From the NCBI GenBank assembly GCA_003254905.1, contig QANU01012846.1, forward strand, positions 470,823 through 534,822: DNA of 64,000 nt, written 5' to 3'. This document shows, in pieces, positions 24,129-37,600 of this stretch; the stretch's first letter is position 1, and each line of letters opens with the position of its first letter. Below the pieces are notes generated by a model that ran no database searches, was not told the origin of the DNA, and saw only the letters and a program-made list of their open reading frames with translations. The translations under genes were made by a program, and so were the position numbers. The DNA is from Nissolia schottii. Taxonomy: Eukaryota > Streptophyta > Magnoliopsida > Fabales > Fabaceae.

Positions 24129-25075
24129 TGTAACATCCTGCTTTTTCCCTTAGTAACGATTTCATAAAATAAATAGGGGAACAAGCCCTCACACAACCTT
24201 TTAGGTCAAAATGTCTATAGAAGAAATTCTGCTCAGTTTCATAAAATTCTACATACACTAGAATAAATCCTTTTTGTCGTATGAGTATAACAGCGCGTCT
24301 AAAGTATCTGCAAAAGACACGACTATGAAAGAAAAGTTCCCAAATATTTTAGATTATCCTCAATTATTCCTCAGAAAAAATTTGTAGATCACAAAGACAT
24401 GATCAGAATATTTTTTGGATAACCGTACGTGAAGTACCGGGACAGCTAACGACCATACCTGATCAAAATCGATCAGAATATTGGACTTAAGATGAAAGAA
24501 ATAAGTCGGCCAAGAGAGAAGGAATATACACGGCCAAATAGTGGCCACTTGGATGGTCAAATTTTCAAAGAAATGATTAAGAAATGACTAAGTGTGATTA
24601 GTTATTACCTATGACATCATTCTTGGCTATGACTAAGCATCTCTTATATTATTATTTAATTCAAAATTTCCTTAGAATTCACTCAGCACCAAAACCGAAC
24701 ACTCTATGCTTCTATTTATAAAATTCTATTTCAATTTCCTTGGGCAAAATTCAAGCTAAGTGGCCGTAGCCATGGCTCATGGTTTTCACTTCACTTTTGA
24801 TAAATTTTCTTAGGAAAGCAAAGCTTTCCATAGCTCTTCTCCATCCCTTTTTCTTCAATTGATTTCTTTCTTAAAAATCAGCCTGCTTTCAACAATCTTA
24901 TTCAATTTCTTACCTATGAAAAGCAAGGCCAAGCATGCTTGTGGTGTAGCGAAGTTCATGCAAGTTTCCTTAAGGTGGGTAAACTGCATAATCACTGTCT
25001 ATGTGATTTAGGATGTGTTGAGTTGTGTTTTGTGCTAGAAATACTTGTGGTTGGGATGCCTTTTATGTGACTTTG

Positions 25076-25107
<32 letters not shown>

Positions 25108-27265
25108 CGTTGATGATTGTCTGGATCTGTTGGTACTGTGGTACTATCTGTGCTTCTGTTAGAAGTTAGGAAAGCCTAAGCGGTAAACAGAACTATATCA
25201 CGTTTTTACCAAGAACAGTATGCTGGGATTTTTACCTTGAAAAACTAAGGTTATTTTTGGATTCTACATGAAATTTTGATTGGAGATGTCAAGTTTTATG
25301 ATTTTGGAGTCCCCGATAAATTTCTCAGCAAACAGACAGAAAACAGGATTTTTGTGAAAAAGGGCAAAACGACAATTTCACATCTTGGGAATGAAAAACT
25401 GGGTTTGTTTTTAGAAAATATGGGTTTAGAACTATCAAAAACCTTAAGGTCAAGTCTTGAGTTCATCGGGTTTTTGAGAACAAAAATTCCAAAGAAAACG
25501 GGGCTTTTACGGGGGCGAAACGGTAATTTTGGAAAAAGGGACAAACTGCAATTTCATGGAACTGGGAATGAAATCTGACTTTTTAATCATGAAAAATGAT
25601 CTTAGGGCTATCAAAAACCTTGGGGTAAGGTCTTGGACCTCTCTGGTTTCTAATCGCTATTTTCTGACAGAAACCAGACGTCTATTTTACTAGTTACTAG
25701 TTTGATGTTTGTTTATGTTCAAGAAAGGTTGGAGCATGAATTTATGTTCTTTATATATGTTGAAATTGATGAGGAAAGTAAGTTTCTTATTATTGGTAGA
25801 AATTGATGATTTATATTAAGGATATGTTTAAATATGAGATGTTGAGCTATTTATGTTCTATGTGTTATGTGTTACATGAATATATGAATATGTGCCAGAT
25901 GCGCTATGTACTTCATGAGGTAATTGATAGGAAATTATGAGATTTATGATGGAATTGATTTTTAGAACATGGAAGTATGTTAATTATTACGAATCGAGGA
26001 TTTATGTTTAAGGCATATGGACTGTTAACTGAAATGGATTGTATTGATGTTGACTGGAATGGACTGTATTGATGTATATCTTATGTGATTACGTGTCATG
26101 GAATGGATTAAGGAAAGGAAAGGAAAAAGGAAAAGGGCGTGACGTCACTAAGTCCCTAAAAGGAAATAAAGGATAATAAGGTTAAAGGAAACCAATCTTT
26201 TCTTAGCTGTGCGGGGAGCCAGCAGGAAAGGCAAGCTGAACCCTGAGGTTACCTCGTCCCTAGCACAAGGATGACGGTAAATCTCCTTGCCATCCCTAGT
26301 ACGAGGATGGATACTCCTATCATGAGTGATGATATTTCGTGGGAAAGAGAACCACTCAGGTTAAGCGCTGCCTGGTCCTCACGATATTGAGATAAAACGT
26401 AGTTTGTACCGGTATGGCCACCGCTACGATGGGGTTGAGCTTGAGTATGTGCTCTAAGTGATATACAACTGTACATAAGTGGATGTGCGAAGAAGCTTAT
26501 AATTATCATGGGCACGGTTATAAGTGGACGCGCACTGAAGCTTATTATGTGATTATGTGAAATATGTGATTATGTGTGACTTAGGAAGTAAGACAGAGAA
26601 CATATGACTTAGTTAATGAAGAGTAGATTCCCCAGTCACATAGTAAATTAGATAGAGCTGCTCAGGCTTAGTATTGATGTTAATAACTAGTAGGGATATA
26701 GTATAACTGTGATACCTAGAGATCCCTGAGCGGCCTGAAGCATGGATGAGAATAAAGAAAATCCCCTAATCCCTAAGGTTTCCCATTGAGAGCACTATAG
26801 TCTCATCCTACTCATCCATGACTTCAGGACTCGAAGAGGGACAAGGAGAGGAGCTCGATGAGGAAGAACCTCCCAAGGGAGGACGGCTGAAGACTAGACG
26901 ATTAGCTAGTAGATTATATATGTGTACTTGTACTTCTATGTGATATTTGCACTTAATACTTATAATACTAATTTTGTATTTGCTTATGAATGTATGAAGG
27001 ACCGTTGTTTGTTATTTTGGCATGTACTAATTATATCTTTATTTATAGTTAAGCATGCTATGTTTCCATTTGCAATGTATGCTCTAACGCGACAAGACTC
27101 CTAATTTACTCTATGTAACATACAAGGAAAGTTTAATTTGGTCCATATTTTGGATAACAATATTTTAAAGTATAAACGGGACTAAGTATTATCCCCACCA
27201 AAGAAGATAACAACTTAACCAGCAAGTTTGCGACTTAAGCGTAGATAGCTAGCTAGGGTGTTTCA
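24129..27265 (+). mobile_element. 3.1-kb solo LTR, family L (copy 1)
   Basis: It starts TGTAACATCC and ends GGGTGTTTCA, with the target duplication CTTAC on both sides (24124-24128 and 27266-27270). The 3' end carries the block GCGACTTAAGCGTA shared with the other copies. A TATA-like ATTTATAAAA lies near 24713. It contains a (GT)n run at about 25078-25104. Termini of the TGTAACA..TGTTACA type and this great length suggest a Ty3/gypsy chromovirus (Tekay/Del-like) LTR. That assignment is inference. Confidence 0.87.
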
Positions 27266-27270
27266 CTTAC

Positions 27271-28332
27271 TTCCCCATACTGCTCAAGAAACTAAAATTC
27301 CAGAGATTGTGAAAACACAAATGAGACCATGATGAATCTAAAGCAAGTTTGAGAATTATTTAGCAAAAGTGAAGTAGCATTAAACAAGAAATTACATATA
27401 ATGATCTACTCGTCAAATTTGTTTAAAATTTCGTGTAGATTAGAAGTCAAATTCATTGAGAGTTGGTATTGATGGCCTGAAACAAAAGAAGTGAATATGT
27501 AAGCCTTTCTCAAATATGAAACCACAAAGTTAATAAGAAAACCTCACATGGAGCCTGGTATGATCAACAAAATAAAATAGTACAATGTGAATGAAAAAAG
27601 CATGTGGAGTATCATACAAAGATCAGGAAATAGGCTAATTCTAACATGGTCCAAGTGCCTACCAAAACCATTTTGGTCCATAGTCAAAAAATAAAAACTT
27701 GAAAAAGTTAAAGGACTAACTTGCAAAATAGCCATGCTTTCTTAGTCCTTTCTTAAGACCCTTAATCAAACATTAGCTCTCTCTTCATTGAACCTCAACC
27801 ATGGTCCGGCAAACCTAGGTGCAAGCGGCAGCGGCGATGGTGCACAGAGGGGCGGCGCATGACGATGTTAGAGAGGCAACCAACAGGGATGGCACGACCG
27901 TCGCCTCCTTCCCTACCAAATCTGCTTCTTTTTCTCCTTCTCGTGACCCCCACGACCTCCATTAATGCACAACCAAGATCTGAGCATTCAGATGATGAAT
28001 TTTTGCTTCAAAACTAGGATTTTCTGTCAGATTTGGAATTTTATGTGTTATAAATTTCAGACCTAAGTGTTAATCAACTTCTTGTCTTCATGAAATTTTG
28101 GGGGTTCTTTAGATCTGGGTCATCTATTAATCTTGAGGAAATGCACAGGGAAATGGCATTGCCTTTCGTTCTTTGCTTTGCACCGTGGGGCACACCAGTG
28201 ATAGCGGCGACATGCGAAAACAATGGCTAAGGAGCAGGTGCTGCGAGGGACAGCGAAGGCGACGACAATGAACACAAGTGGGTGGGCTGACGAAAGCAGG
28301 TGATCTGTTTTGGGTGTTATTTATGGTGTAAA
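27271..28332. other. repeat-derived spacer
   Basis: No coding exon is recognised. A GC-rich patch near 27800-27960 and 28190-28280 is unlike the AT-rich surroundings and may be old LTR sequence, but I cannot assign it. Confidence 0.35.
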
Positions 28333-28337
28333 TGCTC

Positions 28338-28584
28338 TGTTAAGAATAATATATATTATATTTGATTTGATTTGATATACATTATGTTTGATTTTATTTG
28401 ATTGTGATTTATTTTTGTCCATTGTGTTTTGGCCGTTGAGTCTTCAGCCTATAAATAGGCTCAGCCTCCGATGTAAAGAAAAACAACACAACTCTCAGAT
28501 AATACAATTGTTATTTCTCTATTATCTATCTTTCTCCTGTATTTTTCTGTGCCTCATTTATCTGTTTCTCCACGATGTTTAACA
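28338..28584 (+). mobile_element. 247-bp solo LTR (copia-like)
   Basis: It starts TGTTAAGAATAA and ends GATGTTTAACA. The flanks are TGCTC and TCCTC, a 5-bp duplication with one mismatch. It holds a TATA box (CCTATAAATAGGC, about 28450) and a downstream AACACAACTCTCAG block, as in short copia LTRs. No primer-binding site or coding region follows. Confidence 0.72.
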
Positions 28585-28589
28585 TCCTC

Positions 28590-29505
28590 TTCATCTTTGT
28601 GCAGGGTAGATTTTAATTTTATGGTGTAATGATTTGTGTTCCTTGGAGTTGTGCTCTATTAAAATGATTATGGAAGTATATAACCCACATCTTCCCTTAA
28701 ACTTCATTTTTTATTTGTTTGGTGATAAGCTTATAGAAATATCAAGATGATGGTTGTGATTGTGGAAAAAATTCTTTTATTTAACCCCCCATTTTTTTTT
28801 GTCCTAGATGTGGTCTTAGGAAGGGAGGACACTGACAGAGAGGGGGTGGTGAGACAGTGGGGTAAGGGTCTCCGCTGGCGCCAGAAGGTCGTCACTAGCG
28901 CCAAAAGGTCGCTGCTAGAGAAGATCACAACAATCAACCTAAAATAAATGATTAGATTAACATTAACTAATAATCTTATTATTTACCAAACTAATCAGCA
29001 AACTAATTAATACTTTATTCTAAGGCAATGACCACTTTGCAAAATCAGAATGAAATTTTCATAAATCTGGAGTCAAATATCATAATTCACTATGAAAGAT
29101 ACGGACCGTCTGATCAAAAATTAATGGACAGAATACTAGGTGCAACTTGGACCAGGTAATCACTTGGTCCATTTAAGACTTTGCCACATATTTATGTTCA
29201 TACACACGCACACCAACTCACACGTCATCATGTTCAAGCACAAAAAAAATGCAACATACTCAAGTAGACCCATTAATATTACCTTTCAGGAAAGTATGAT
29301 CTTTTGCCTCGGCCACCAACCTGCATTATACCACCATTTGAGCTGTGTTTCCCTGCTAACTTGATACTTATTCATTCTACTTCAACACCCACGTACCCCA
29401 CCCCAAGTTATTATGTAACCATCCACCACTCATACCCTTTCCGATCCCTCACACACTCAGCCTTGCGAAACACTCAGCACACATTCAATATCCCATCCCA
29501 AACCT
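28590..29505. other. spacer of unclear origin
   Basis: No gene is seen. The right part may be 3' untranslated sequence of the minus-strand LINE that follows, since LINE-like coding similarity begins near 29510. Confidence 0.35.
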
Positions 29506-29509
29506 CCAT

Positions 29510-31140
29510 TTATTGGGCCAGTCATCCATTCCCGCCATTATTATTCATCAAAACATTACTTTGGTTCCAGTTATTGAACCAAAAGGTGGAGAAATATTTT
29601 GCCTCTTCCTTAATCGTTTCTTCATTTCCAAAGATTACTTTATTTCTGAACTTTCAAATGGTCCAAATAACAACGAAAAACACCGAATTCATTGCTCTTT
29701 ATTTTCTCTTCTCAAAGGGGTAGCAAACCATGCTCAAAAAAAATCTCTTGGGTTCTTTTGGAGAAACACACGTCATATTCCACATAGATAACCAATATCC
29801 CCACTATTACGGACTAGGCCCGTAAGGCCTATTCCGCGAAGCACCCACCTTCAGCCCACAGCGCAGCCCAACTAGATGACGTAAGGGCCCGCGGAACGGC
29901 CCAATAAAGCCAGCACAACCCAAGACGGCCCCAAACTGCTCGACTACCAGCACGCCCCGAGATGGACTCCCCCTAGCAGACATCACGCCGCAATCGCCGG
30001 AGACAAAACGGGAAAGATATCTGCGGGACTGAGGGAATCACGAGTGCCATCCAGGTATATAAACAAGGTCAGCACGCCAGGTACGCTCTCAGACTCAACA
30101 CCCACACTTTTCAGCAAACATCTCAATCCTTTTCTAACTTAGGCATCGGAGTCCTTGCAGGTACCCGTACGTCCTGGCCGACCATCATTCTCCGCGGAGC
30201 TCCAAGTTCCGAATTGTACCCCTCCGGTACACCCACATATGCTAAGCAAAATCACACTTCAAGAAATGATGTCAATCGTTTCATCAATATTTTTGTAGAG
30301 GACACATTTGCTTTGATATTAATTTAGGATCCTAAACTTTATTAACCTATCCTTAGTGTTCACCTTCCCAACTAGGACAAACCAAGCAAACACATCTACT
30401 CGTGGTGGGACTAAGTCTTTCCAAATAGTTTTTATGAAGCTGTAACTATTTACTTCTTCTCCCCTAACCTATGTTGTACTATAACCTTAGATGCAGACTT
30501 CAACAAGAACATTCCTCTATTATCAAATTTCCAAGTTATTCTATCTAGCGAATTTCGATTTGATCAGACCCTAGCAATAACCGAATGTAACTCATTTAAA
30601 AGTTCCTCCTCCATTCAAAGTTCCAAATCCACTACAACTCATCCCAAAAGTCACAAACTCACAATCACCACTAAAGCTTTCTTTTTTGTTTGATACATAG
30701 AAAAGTCTAGGAAACACCTCCTTTAGTCTCCCTCTATCCACCCATAAGTCCATCCAGAACCTAGTTTTCCTCTCTTCTCCCACTTCCATTCTCATACCAT
30801 TAATCATTGATTCCCTTAATTCCATATTCTCTCCATTTATCCCACAAACAAACACCCAAGGGCCCCTATTTTTGTTTACTTTTTGTTGGTATAATGGCTT
30901 ATCCACTAAATTGTTGCACGAACATATCACTTATTTTCATAATGGACAATTTTCTTTGTCAAAATGCCACCAACATTTAAAAAGTAAAGTTGTGTTCCTA
31001 AACCTTGCATCTCCTACCCGTAACCCACCCAATTCCTTTAGTTTTTGAACTTCACTCCATTTAACCAAAGGAATCCCACCACCCTCACGCTGGCTACCCC
31101 TAAAGAACTTGCTTTGCAGGGATATAATATGTGTGACTTT
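29510..31140 (-). pseudogene. LINE reverse-transcriptase tail, interrupted
   Basis: Read on the minus strand, from 31140 downwards: FFRGSQREGGGIPLVKW, KELGGLRVGDARF, FWMDLW, LKEVFPRLFYVS, then KDLVPPRVDVFAW, a degraded Cys-rich CPLC..HHLFLKC-type finger, and finally FFVVIWTI.KFRNKVIFGN. This order is the C-terminal part of plant L1-type LINE ORF2 (after the RT core, with the zf-RVT module). Stops and frameshifts are frequent. An LTR-like sequence has split it at 29785-30232. Confidence 0.78.
29785..30232 (+). mobile_element. LTR-like insertion within the LINE
   Basis: This GC-rich 450-bp block sits exactly where the LINE similarity breaks, and CCACAT is repeated at both edges (29780-29785 and 30233-30238). 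Inside are GGTATATAAACAAGG (about 30055) and CTTAGGCATCGGAGTC (about 30140), a pattern common in plant gypsy LTRs. The left end reads TAGATAACC rather than TG, so the exact edge is uncertain. Confidence 0.6.
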
Positions 31141-31469
31141 TTAAGAAGTGTTTGAGAGAGTCAACTATTTTTACTTATGTAGCAAGATTTGATTTGATGA
31201 CACGGTGTGTTAAACTCAAATTTAAATACATTAAAATTTGATTTTTTTTCTCATGGCGACTTAACTAGCATGGTTAGAAGGCCCTTAGTTTACATGAATT
31301 TTATTGGTTGCTCCTTTAAAGTGTATCCTAAACTAACACTTAACAATTGCAGCAATAAGATAAGTATGGCCATTTTATTTTATGTGTGGCTAAAAGATAC
31401 ATTCAAAACTCACCCCTAAAAAAGGGTAGTTTTTTTAAGGGTCGGCAAGAAAAGTGTAGTTATAACTTA
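31141..31469. other. spacer between the LINE tail and a MITE
   Basis: AT-rich with no recognisable gene or RNA. Confidence 0.35.
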
Positions 31470-31471
31470 TA

Positions 31472-31793
31472 CTCCTGTCGTTCTGTTTTAACTGTCCAAA
31501 ATTAAACAATACACATATCAAGGTAAAAAAAAAATCTTGGTAAATACATAAAATAGTATGAATTGACAAAATTATTCCTATATAAAAAAAATAATTTTCA
31601 ATTTTCAATATTGTAATTTTCAATTTTCAATACATTATTACTCTCTTTACATCCACTATACTAATAAATGTTCCACTATAACTAAAGGTATGAATTGAAA
31701 AAAGAAGTAATTATACCTAGATATAATAAATGAACAGATATTTTGGAACCCTAACAAAATAAAAAATGGACAGTTAAAACGGAATGGAGGGAG
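31472..31793. mobile_element. Stowaway-like MITE
   Basis: The left end CTCCTGTCGTTCTGTTTTAA pairs with the right end, whose complement is CTCCCTCCATTCCGTTTTAA. Both continue into CTGTCC. TA dinucleotides flank both ends (31470-31471 and 31794-31795), as in Tc1/mariner-derived Stowaway MITEs. The interior is AT-rich and non-coding. Confidence 0.8.
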
Positions 31794-31914
31794 TATTTGT
31801 TATATTTGTTAAATTTGTTGTAGTGATAGACAAAGAGATAGACAGAGGCATGAGTTTTTTATTCTAATTTTTGGATGAGTAATATATGTGCTTGACTAAT
31901 TATTTGTTATCCTT

Positions 31915-33053
31915 AAAGATGATGATATGACTCAAGTCCTGAAGGATGGTATAAGGATGGATATTGGAGATAAGATCTGATTTTGGGATGACTTTGGGTG
32001 GAAGAAGGGAGGTTGAGATTTGTCTTTCTGAGACTATACTTCGTTTCTGCTCAGCAGGCGGGTTTGGTTGGTGAGTGTGGCTTCTGAGATGGGTGTTTTT
32101 GGGTTTTGAGCCTCTAGCGGAGGGAAAATCTGTTTGAGTGGGAACATGGTCTAAATAATGGGAGTCCCTTCTTTGAAGCCACAAAATACAGCAGCATCAA
32201 GCTGGTCTAGAAAGGTTTGGTGCCTCCTAGGATGGAGCTCCTATCTTGGGTCGTGCTCTTGGAAAAACTCAACACAAGTTCAAGACTGTGTGGGCTTAGT
32301 ATCCTGCCTTAAGATCAAATGACTTGTGTGTTCTGTGGCAAAGAGGAGGAGACAATCCTCCATTTCTTCCTACATTGTAGCTTTGTGTGGCATCTCTAGT
32401 GCATTTGGTTTCAAGGTTGGCGCATCTCTTGGAGGTCAAAGAAAAGTTTGGACTAGGGGTTTCTTTGGTGTTCTTTGGACCATTTGAAAGTGCAGAAACA
32501 AGAGGATCTTTGGAAACAAGAGTATCTCCGTAGCTCAAGCTATGGATGAAATGCTATTTTGGGTGGATGAGTAGATTAAGCTTCACTAATTCTGTAGTGC
32601 AAGCCATGGAGTGCCAAGGGAATTGTTGTGTTCTTTTCTATTATGTTCCTTTTTGCTTGCACGGTAGGTGGTGTATCATTTTCGGTGAGCGTTGTCGTTG
32701 CTAGCCTCTTCCCTAGCCTTGATGGCCTTGTTGAATGGGTTAGGTTGTGCTAGCTCAAACAAAGCTGAATTTTGGCCGTGCTCCTTCTGCCTTATTCTCT
32801 GTGTTGGGGGTTGGTTTCTTTTGTTGGTGTTTTGATTTGCCTGCTGATCCAATGTCAGGGTTCCTGCGATTGGGTTTCATAAAGCGTTTTAATTTTGCTT
32901 TGTTGGTGTTTACCATTGTTGGGGGGTGTGGGTTTCATTTTGTCATGCTGGTGTTTGGGAGTTGGGTGGTCTTGCTTTTTCTCTCTTTTATAGCTTGGCT
33001 GCTCCTTTCCTCCCTATTGGGATTTTGGAGTGGATTTGTATCTAAAAAAAATT
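31915..33053 (+). pseudogene. second LINE tail, plus strand
   Basis: Broken frames give GIRMDIGDK followed by an FWDD-like motif, then RMELLSWVVLLEKLNTSSRL, CVFCGKEEETILHFFLHC (the zf-RVT Cys-His module), and FLWCSLDHLKVQK. This is the C-terminal part of a plant LINE ORF2, followed by a 3' UTR ending in a short A run near 33044-33053, the usual LINE 3' end. The 5' end is lost, as is typical of LINE insertions. Confidence 0.75.
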
Positions 33054-33159
33054 AAGCTTGTGTTTGAACTTCTTCATTTATAGCTAGTAACTTTTAATTG
33101 ACACCTCAACATAAAGATGAATTACTAACAGCAATATGTATATATTAATATTAGTTTCA

Positions 33160-33370
33160 CTATTTGTACACCTTAAAATTGATACATTGTGTACACCACA
33201 CACAGAAACAAACATTACAAAATAGATGAACAAACATTATCAAACACATAATTAAGTAATACTTAGATACACTCGTGTTCGTGCATGCATAAATACTCAG
33301 TGATGACAATGTTTATTTTTCTATTTTGTAATGTTTATTTATTTATATGATGTACATGAGATGTTAGTTT
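33160..33370. mobile_element. foldback MITE-like element
   Basis: ACATTACAAAATAGATGAAC (about 33214) is mirrored by a near-complement around 33305-33340, so the segment can fold on itself. The outer parts read GTACACC.. and ..GATGTAC. It lies just downstream of the acid phosphatase stop codon. It may be a distant relative of MITE family M. Confidence 0.45.
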
Positions 33371-33506
33371 TTATGGCGTACTAATAATAATTTTGTATTA
33401 TTATATAGTAATAGTAATAACCAACTGCTTTTATGCGAGATAAATATTTGAGTGATCAAAGCATATTACATGTCTTGAGTACAAATGGAAAACGAATCAT
33501 GTTCGT

Positions 33507-34611
33507 TCAAGAAATGAAATACATGGGATTGGGGAGCTTGAAAGTGCGGTTGCCCAAACATTCTCCTTGGAGGTCACTCCACTGGTCTCCCACATTCCCC
33601 CATATTCTGTAACCTTCTCCCTCTATCTCCTTCCGTATCGCTGACTTGTATGTTATTGCACTTTGCCCCTTGTATTTTGCACTCCTGCGTCATAACCAAC
33701 CAATGTTTTGTGAATTAGTTAGTGGAGCGAATGAGTTGCTCATTAAAATACTAATCAGATGCAATTATACTAAAATTTGAGACTTTTCCAATCACACGAC
33801 CAGACCAAATTAAAAGTGATTCCGCTTTTAAAAGTGATTCGCATGGGTTTATTAGTTGCCTGCCACGTGCACGACAGTGCGCGCACCCCATTAGGGAAAA
33901 AAGGCAATTAAGCCTTTTTCTTTTTTACTATTTTTATTGCACGGACGTTGACTTGGACATTCGGAAGCAGGCCAATTTCAGCGGTCCCGCCGTTGAGGCA
34001 AACAAAAAGAGTGGAAAAAATAAACAAAACAAAACAAAAAAGGCGATAATTGACCAAGTCAAGCCCTACGACTATGATCGATGATTTCTTTTTCTGCTTG
34101 ACCAAGTCTCTTCAAGAGCCTCTAGCTATATCACTGTTTAGATGTGTAGCTAAATAACTTTTTTGATCGTAAAGGTTAAAATGAAGTACAATTAGCTTTT
34201 TTCTTTATAGCCTTTATCCGGTAGAGATAGCTTCAGATTTAAAAATAATAACAATATAAAAGCATGTTTGAATGATAGGTTGAACATCTTAAACATGATT
34301 TATTAAAATTATGAGAGTTTAATTTTTATTGACGGACAGTATACATTTTTTTATACGATTAATAAATTAAATATTATCACATTAACAAAATAGTTTATCT
34401 TCTCTCTAATTCCTTTAAAAGTTATTCTTATCTAAAAATTTGATTAAATAACAATGTATAAATTTGTATACGATTAGTGAATTGAAATTAAACTCAATTT
34501 ACAATTAAACTATAATTAAATATAATTTTAAGTCCCAAATCTTAATTTAAATGAACTAGGAATATATAGTTGAAGATTATACCAAAAAATGTTACACTCC
34601 TTCTTCACCTC

Positions 34612-34652
<41 letters not shown>

Positions 34653-37600
34653 TCTCAAACCCAATTTCTAAATATTGTCGATAGTACTTCACTTAAAAGA
34701 ACATAAAAAAAATGTGTTAAAATATAAATTTATTGAATTATTCTTGCACAACAATTTAAGCTTTTGTAAAAATGATTCTTGACAAATTAAATCATCATTC
34801 CAAACAAAATAGTCTTAGTGGGTCGGCATGAAAGACATTTTTGCATATGCACTCAAACACGCATATTCATTTATATATTGCTATACTAACCTCTTTCCTT
34901 ATAACATATTCATGCACATCGATATTCTACGATTGTATTGGGGGTTGGTATTCGTATTAGACATTGCATTATTGGAGGAAGTTTCCTCCACCCAATAACT
35001 GTTAAAAATAAAATAAAACAAAACATGCAGTCAGGCCAATGCTTTGGACAAACCGACTTAATTTGTCGTGTAATTGTAACGTGAGCCTATCATTCTAAGT
35101 CCATCAAGGCAAGTCTCTTGTCTTGAATTACATACGTACACTATACAAAAGCTTCCTAATTCTTTTAATGAAGAACTCTACTATTTAGATGTACCGCGGC
35201 GATGTATGGATAGATAGGTTCCTACCGCTACCCGTTTTATAATTAGAAGAGTATTAGTTAATTAGTTGCAGACTTGTCCATGCGTGAATAGTGCAAACTT
35301 TGAAAGCAAAAGAAAGAAAACAGAGGCACGCGTGGAAATCGCAAAACATGAGTGCATGAAATAACATGGATATTAGTTGAACTAACACAAAAATATTAGT
35401 TGGTGGACAAAGAACTTTGAATAGGCTCTTTCGTTTATATTACTTTTCTTTCTTCTTACAATATGATCATAAAAGCATTTTTTTAATTTAAGATTTTAGA
35501 AATTTTAAAATAATCATACTAATAAAATTGTGGGTTCATCATAATGAAAACATACGATAAATCTCATACTTTTTTTTAGTATAATTATCTTAAAATACAT
35601 TATCATTGCTCTAAAATCAAGAAAAATTGAAAAAGCAATGCATGTGGGTGCAGTACTTGTTGAAAGTTTGACCGATCGACATATTAAAATAGAATTGAGT
35701 GGGTAGAGACGATTAGACCATGGCTTCTAGGAAGTTACTCAACCAGGGTCATCAGATAACTGGATTCTACTTCAAACCATCCATTACGCCACCCACTTGT
35801 TTTTGTCTTTTGTCTTAAGTGATCGGCCACGTCATGTACATATCTAGCCGCAGTTTATATCACTCTTCGCCAACATAATAATATTTAGTGGTATATTCTT
35901 GTGTCCTTTAAGCTTTATGGTTATTTATATGGTAACATTTAATATTTAATTAAGTATTTTATTAACTCAAATTATTTATTATTTTAAATTTATAATTAAA
36001 TTATAACTGTTTAAATATAATAAAATATTAATATTTTCATAAAAATTTAGATATCACAATATTTAAATAATTATGTATATATATTTCTATGATAATATAA
36101 CTGATTTATACGCATGCATCATCTTCGTAAAAAAGACATTGCAATATATATATATATACACACCAACCTCAAAATAAGACGGTGATAGCCGATGAATCCT
36201 TGGTTGCGCAAGTTGTGAGTGGTAATGTCGGCGAGTGTTGCTTGGTGTCTACCAGTTAGCAAGAACACTTTGAATCCTCTCTCTTTCAACGCGTTGAACA
36301 GTTCTAATACCGCAAGATTTGCGGGGCACATTCCTTTCATGATCCAGGCCTTGAATTTCGTTGAATCAAATGGGTCGCACCTGCATGAATTAATGAATGC
36401 CCATATATACACATAGATACATGTATTAATAATAAAAATATTACATATACACTTAATTTTATACACTCATACGTACACCATTAATAATATACAAACTTTA
36501 TTGTCACGAGTGCACAAATATTACAAACTTATAGATGATATTCTCAATTATACTTAATTAAGTGCACAAACATTATGTATATAAGTATAGGGTGTATGTA
36601 TACCACTAGACTAGCATTACTTTTTGCAACATTTTATGCAATCATGTCTATGTGAAAAATGTGAGAGTTTTGCTATCATTTTCCTTTTTGTTTTTTTGGT
36701 AAAATGTCATATATTAGTGATAGGCATGTCTATGTATTTTTTTATATAAATATAAGAAATAAATATTAAAATAAAATAAAATAAAATATGCAATTTTTAA
36801 TTTTTCAAAAATAATCATAACAAAGTATTATTTTTGTTAAGAACTTAATTTCTTAATATAATAATATTCTAAAGTAAAAAACTAGTAAAAATATATAAAT
36901 GTATTTCTTAAGAGAAGGGAGAGAGTTTAACTGAACATATAATATTTACTATATAACAAAGAAGAGTTTATAAATTCAATATGAATCAAAAAGACATTTT
37001 TAATAAAGAATTGAAACTCTAAAGTTACAAGCTGTTGTGATATGACATTTGACCAACAAAAAATAAAAAAGAAAATGCCTAGCAAAAAGATGAGACGAGA
37101 GTGTGAGAGAGTCCTAAGGACTCTTTAGATTATGGTTTCTTTAAAAAAAATTAAATAATAAAATTATATTTATAAATATGATTGCATAAAATGTTACAAA
37201 AAGTAATGTTAGTCTAGTGAAAAATGACTTGGGCCTGATTTTTTTACTGAAACAGACTAAGTCACGCCAGGCTGCAGGGCCTTGACAGGCTGCCTAGCCT
37301 ATTTTCACCCTTAATAATAAGTAATTACGAAGGAAGGAGGAAGAGTGCGCACCCAAATCGGTTGGACTGGTAATAAGGGATGTTAGAGATGCAGGTGTCG
37401 TCGACGTCAAGAATCCAGGCGTCCATGGCATCCGGAGAGAGTGTGATCTGAGAGGCATAAGAGAGAATGTGGTGGACGATGAGTTTGACGTCGTGCTGGT
37501 ACTGTCCACGTGTCATGTAGTTGTGGACGTGGCTGTAGCAATGAGTAGGCACGGTACGCCACGAGCGCACATTGTTAGCCTCCACACCTAACCTCCAGCT

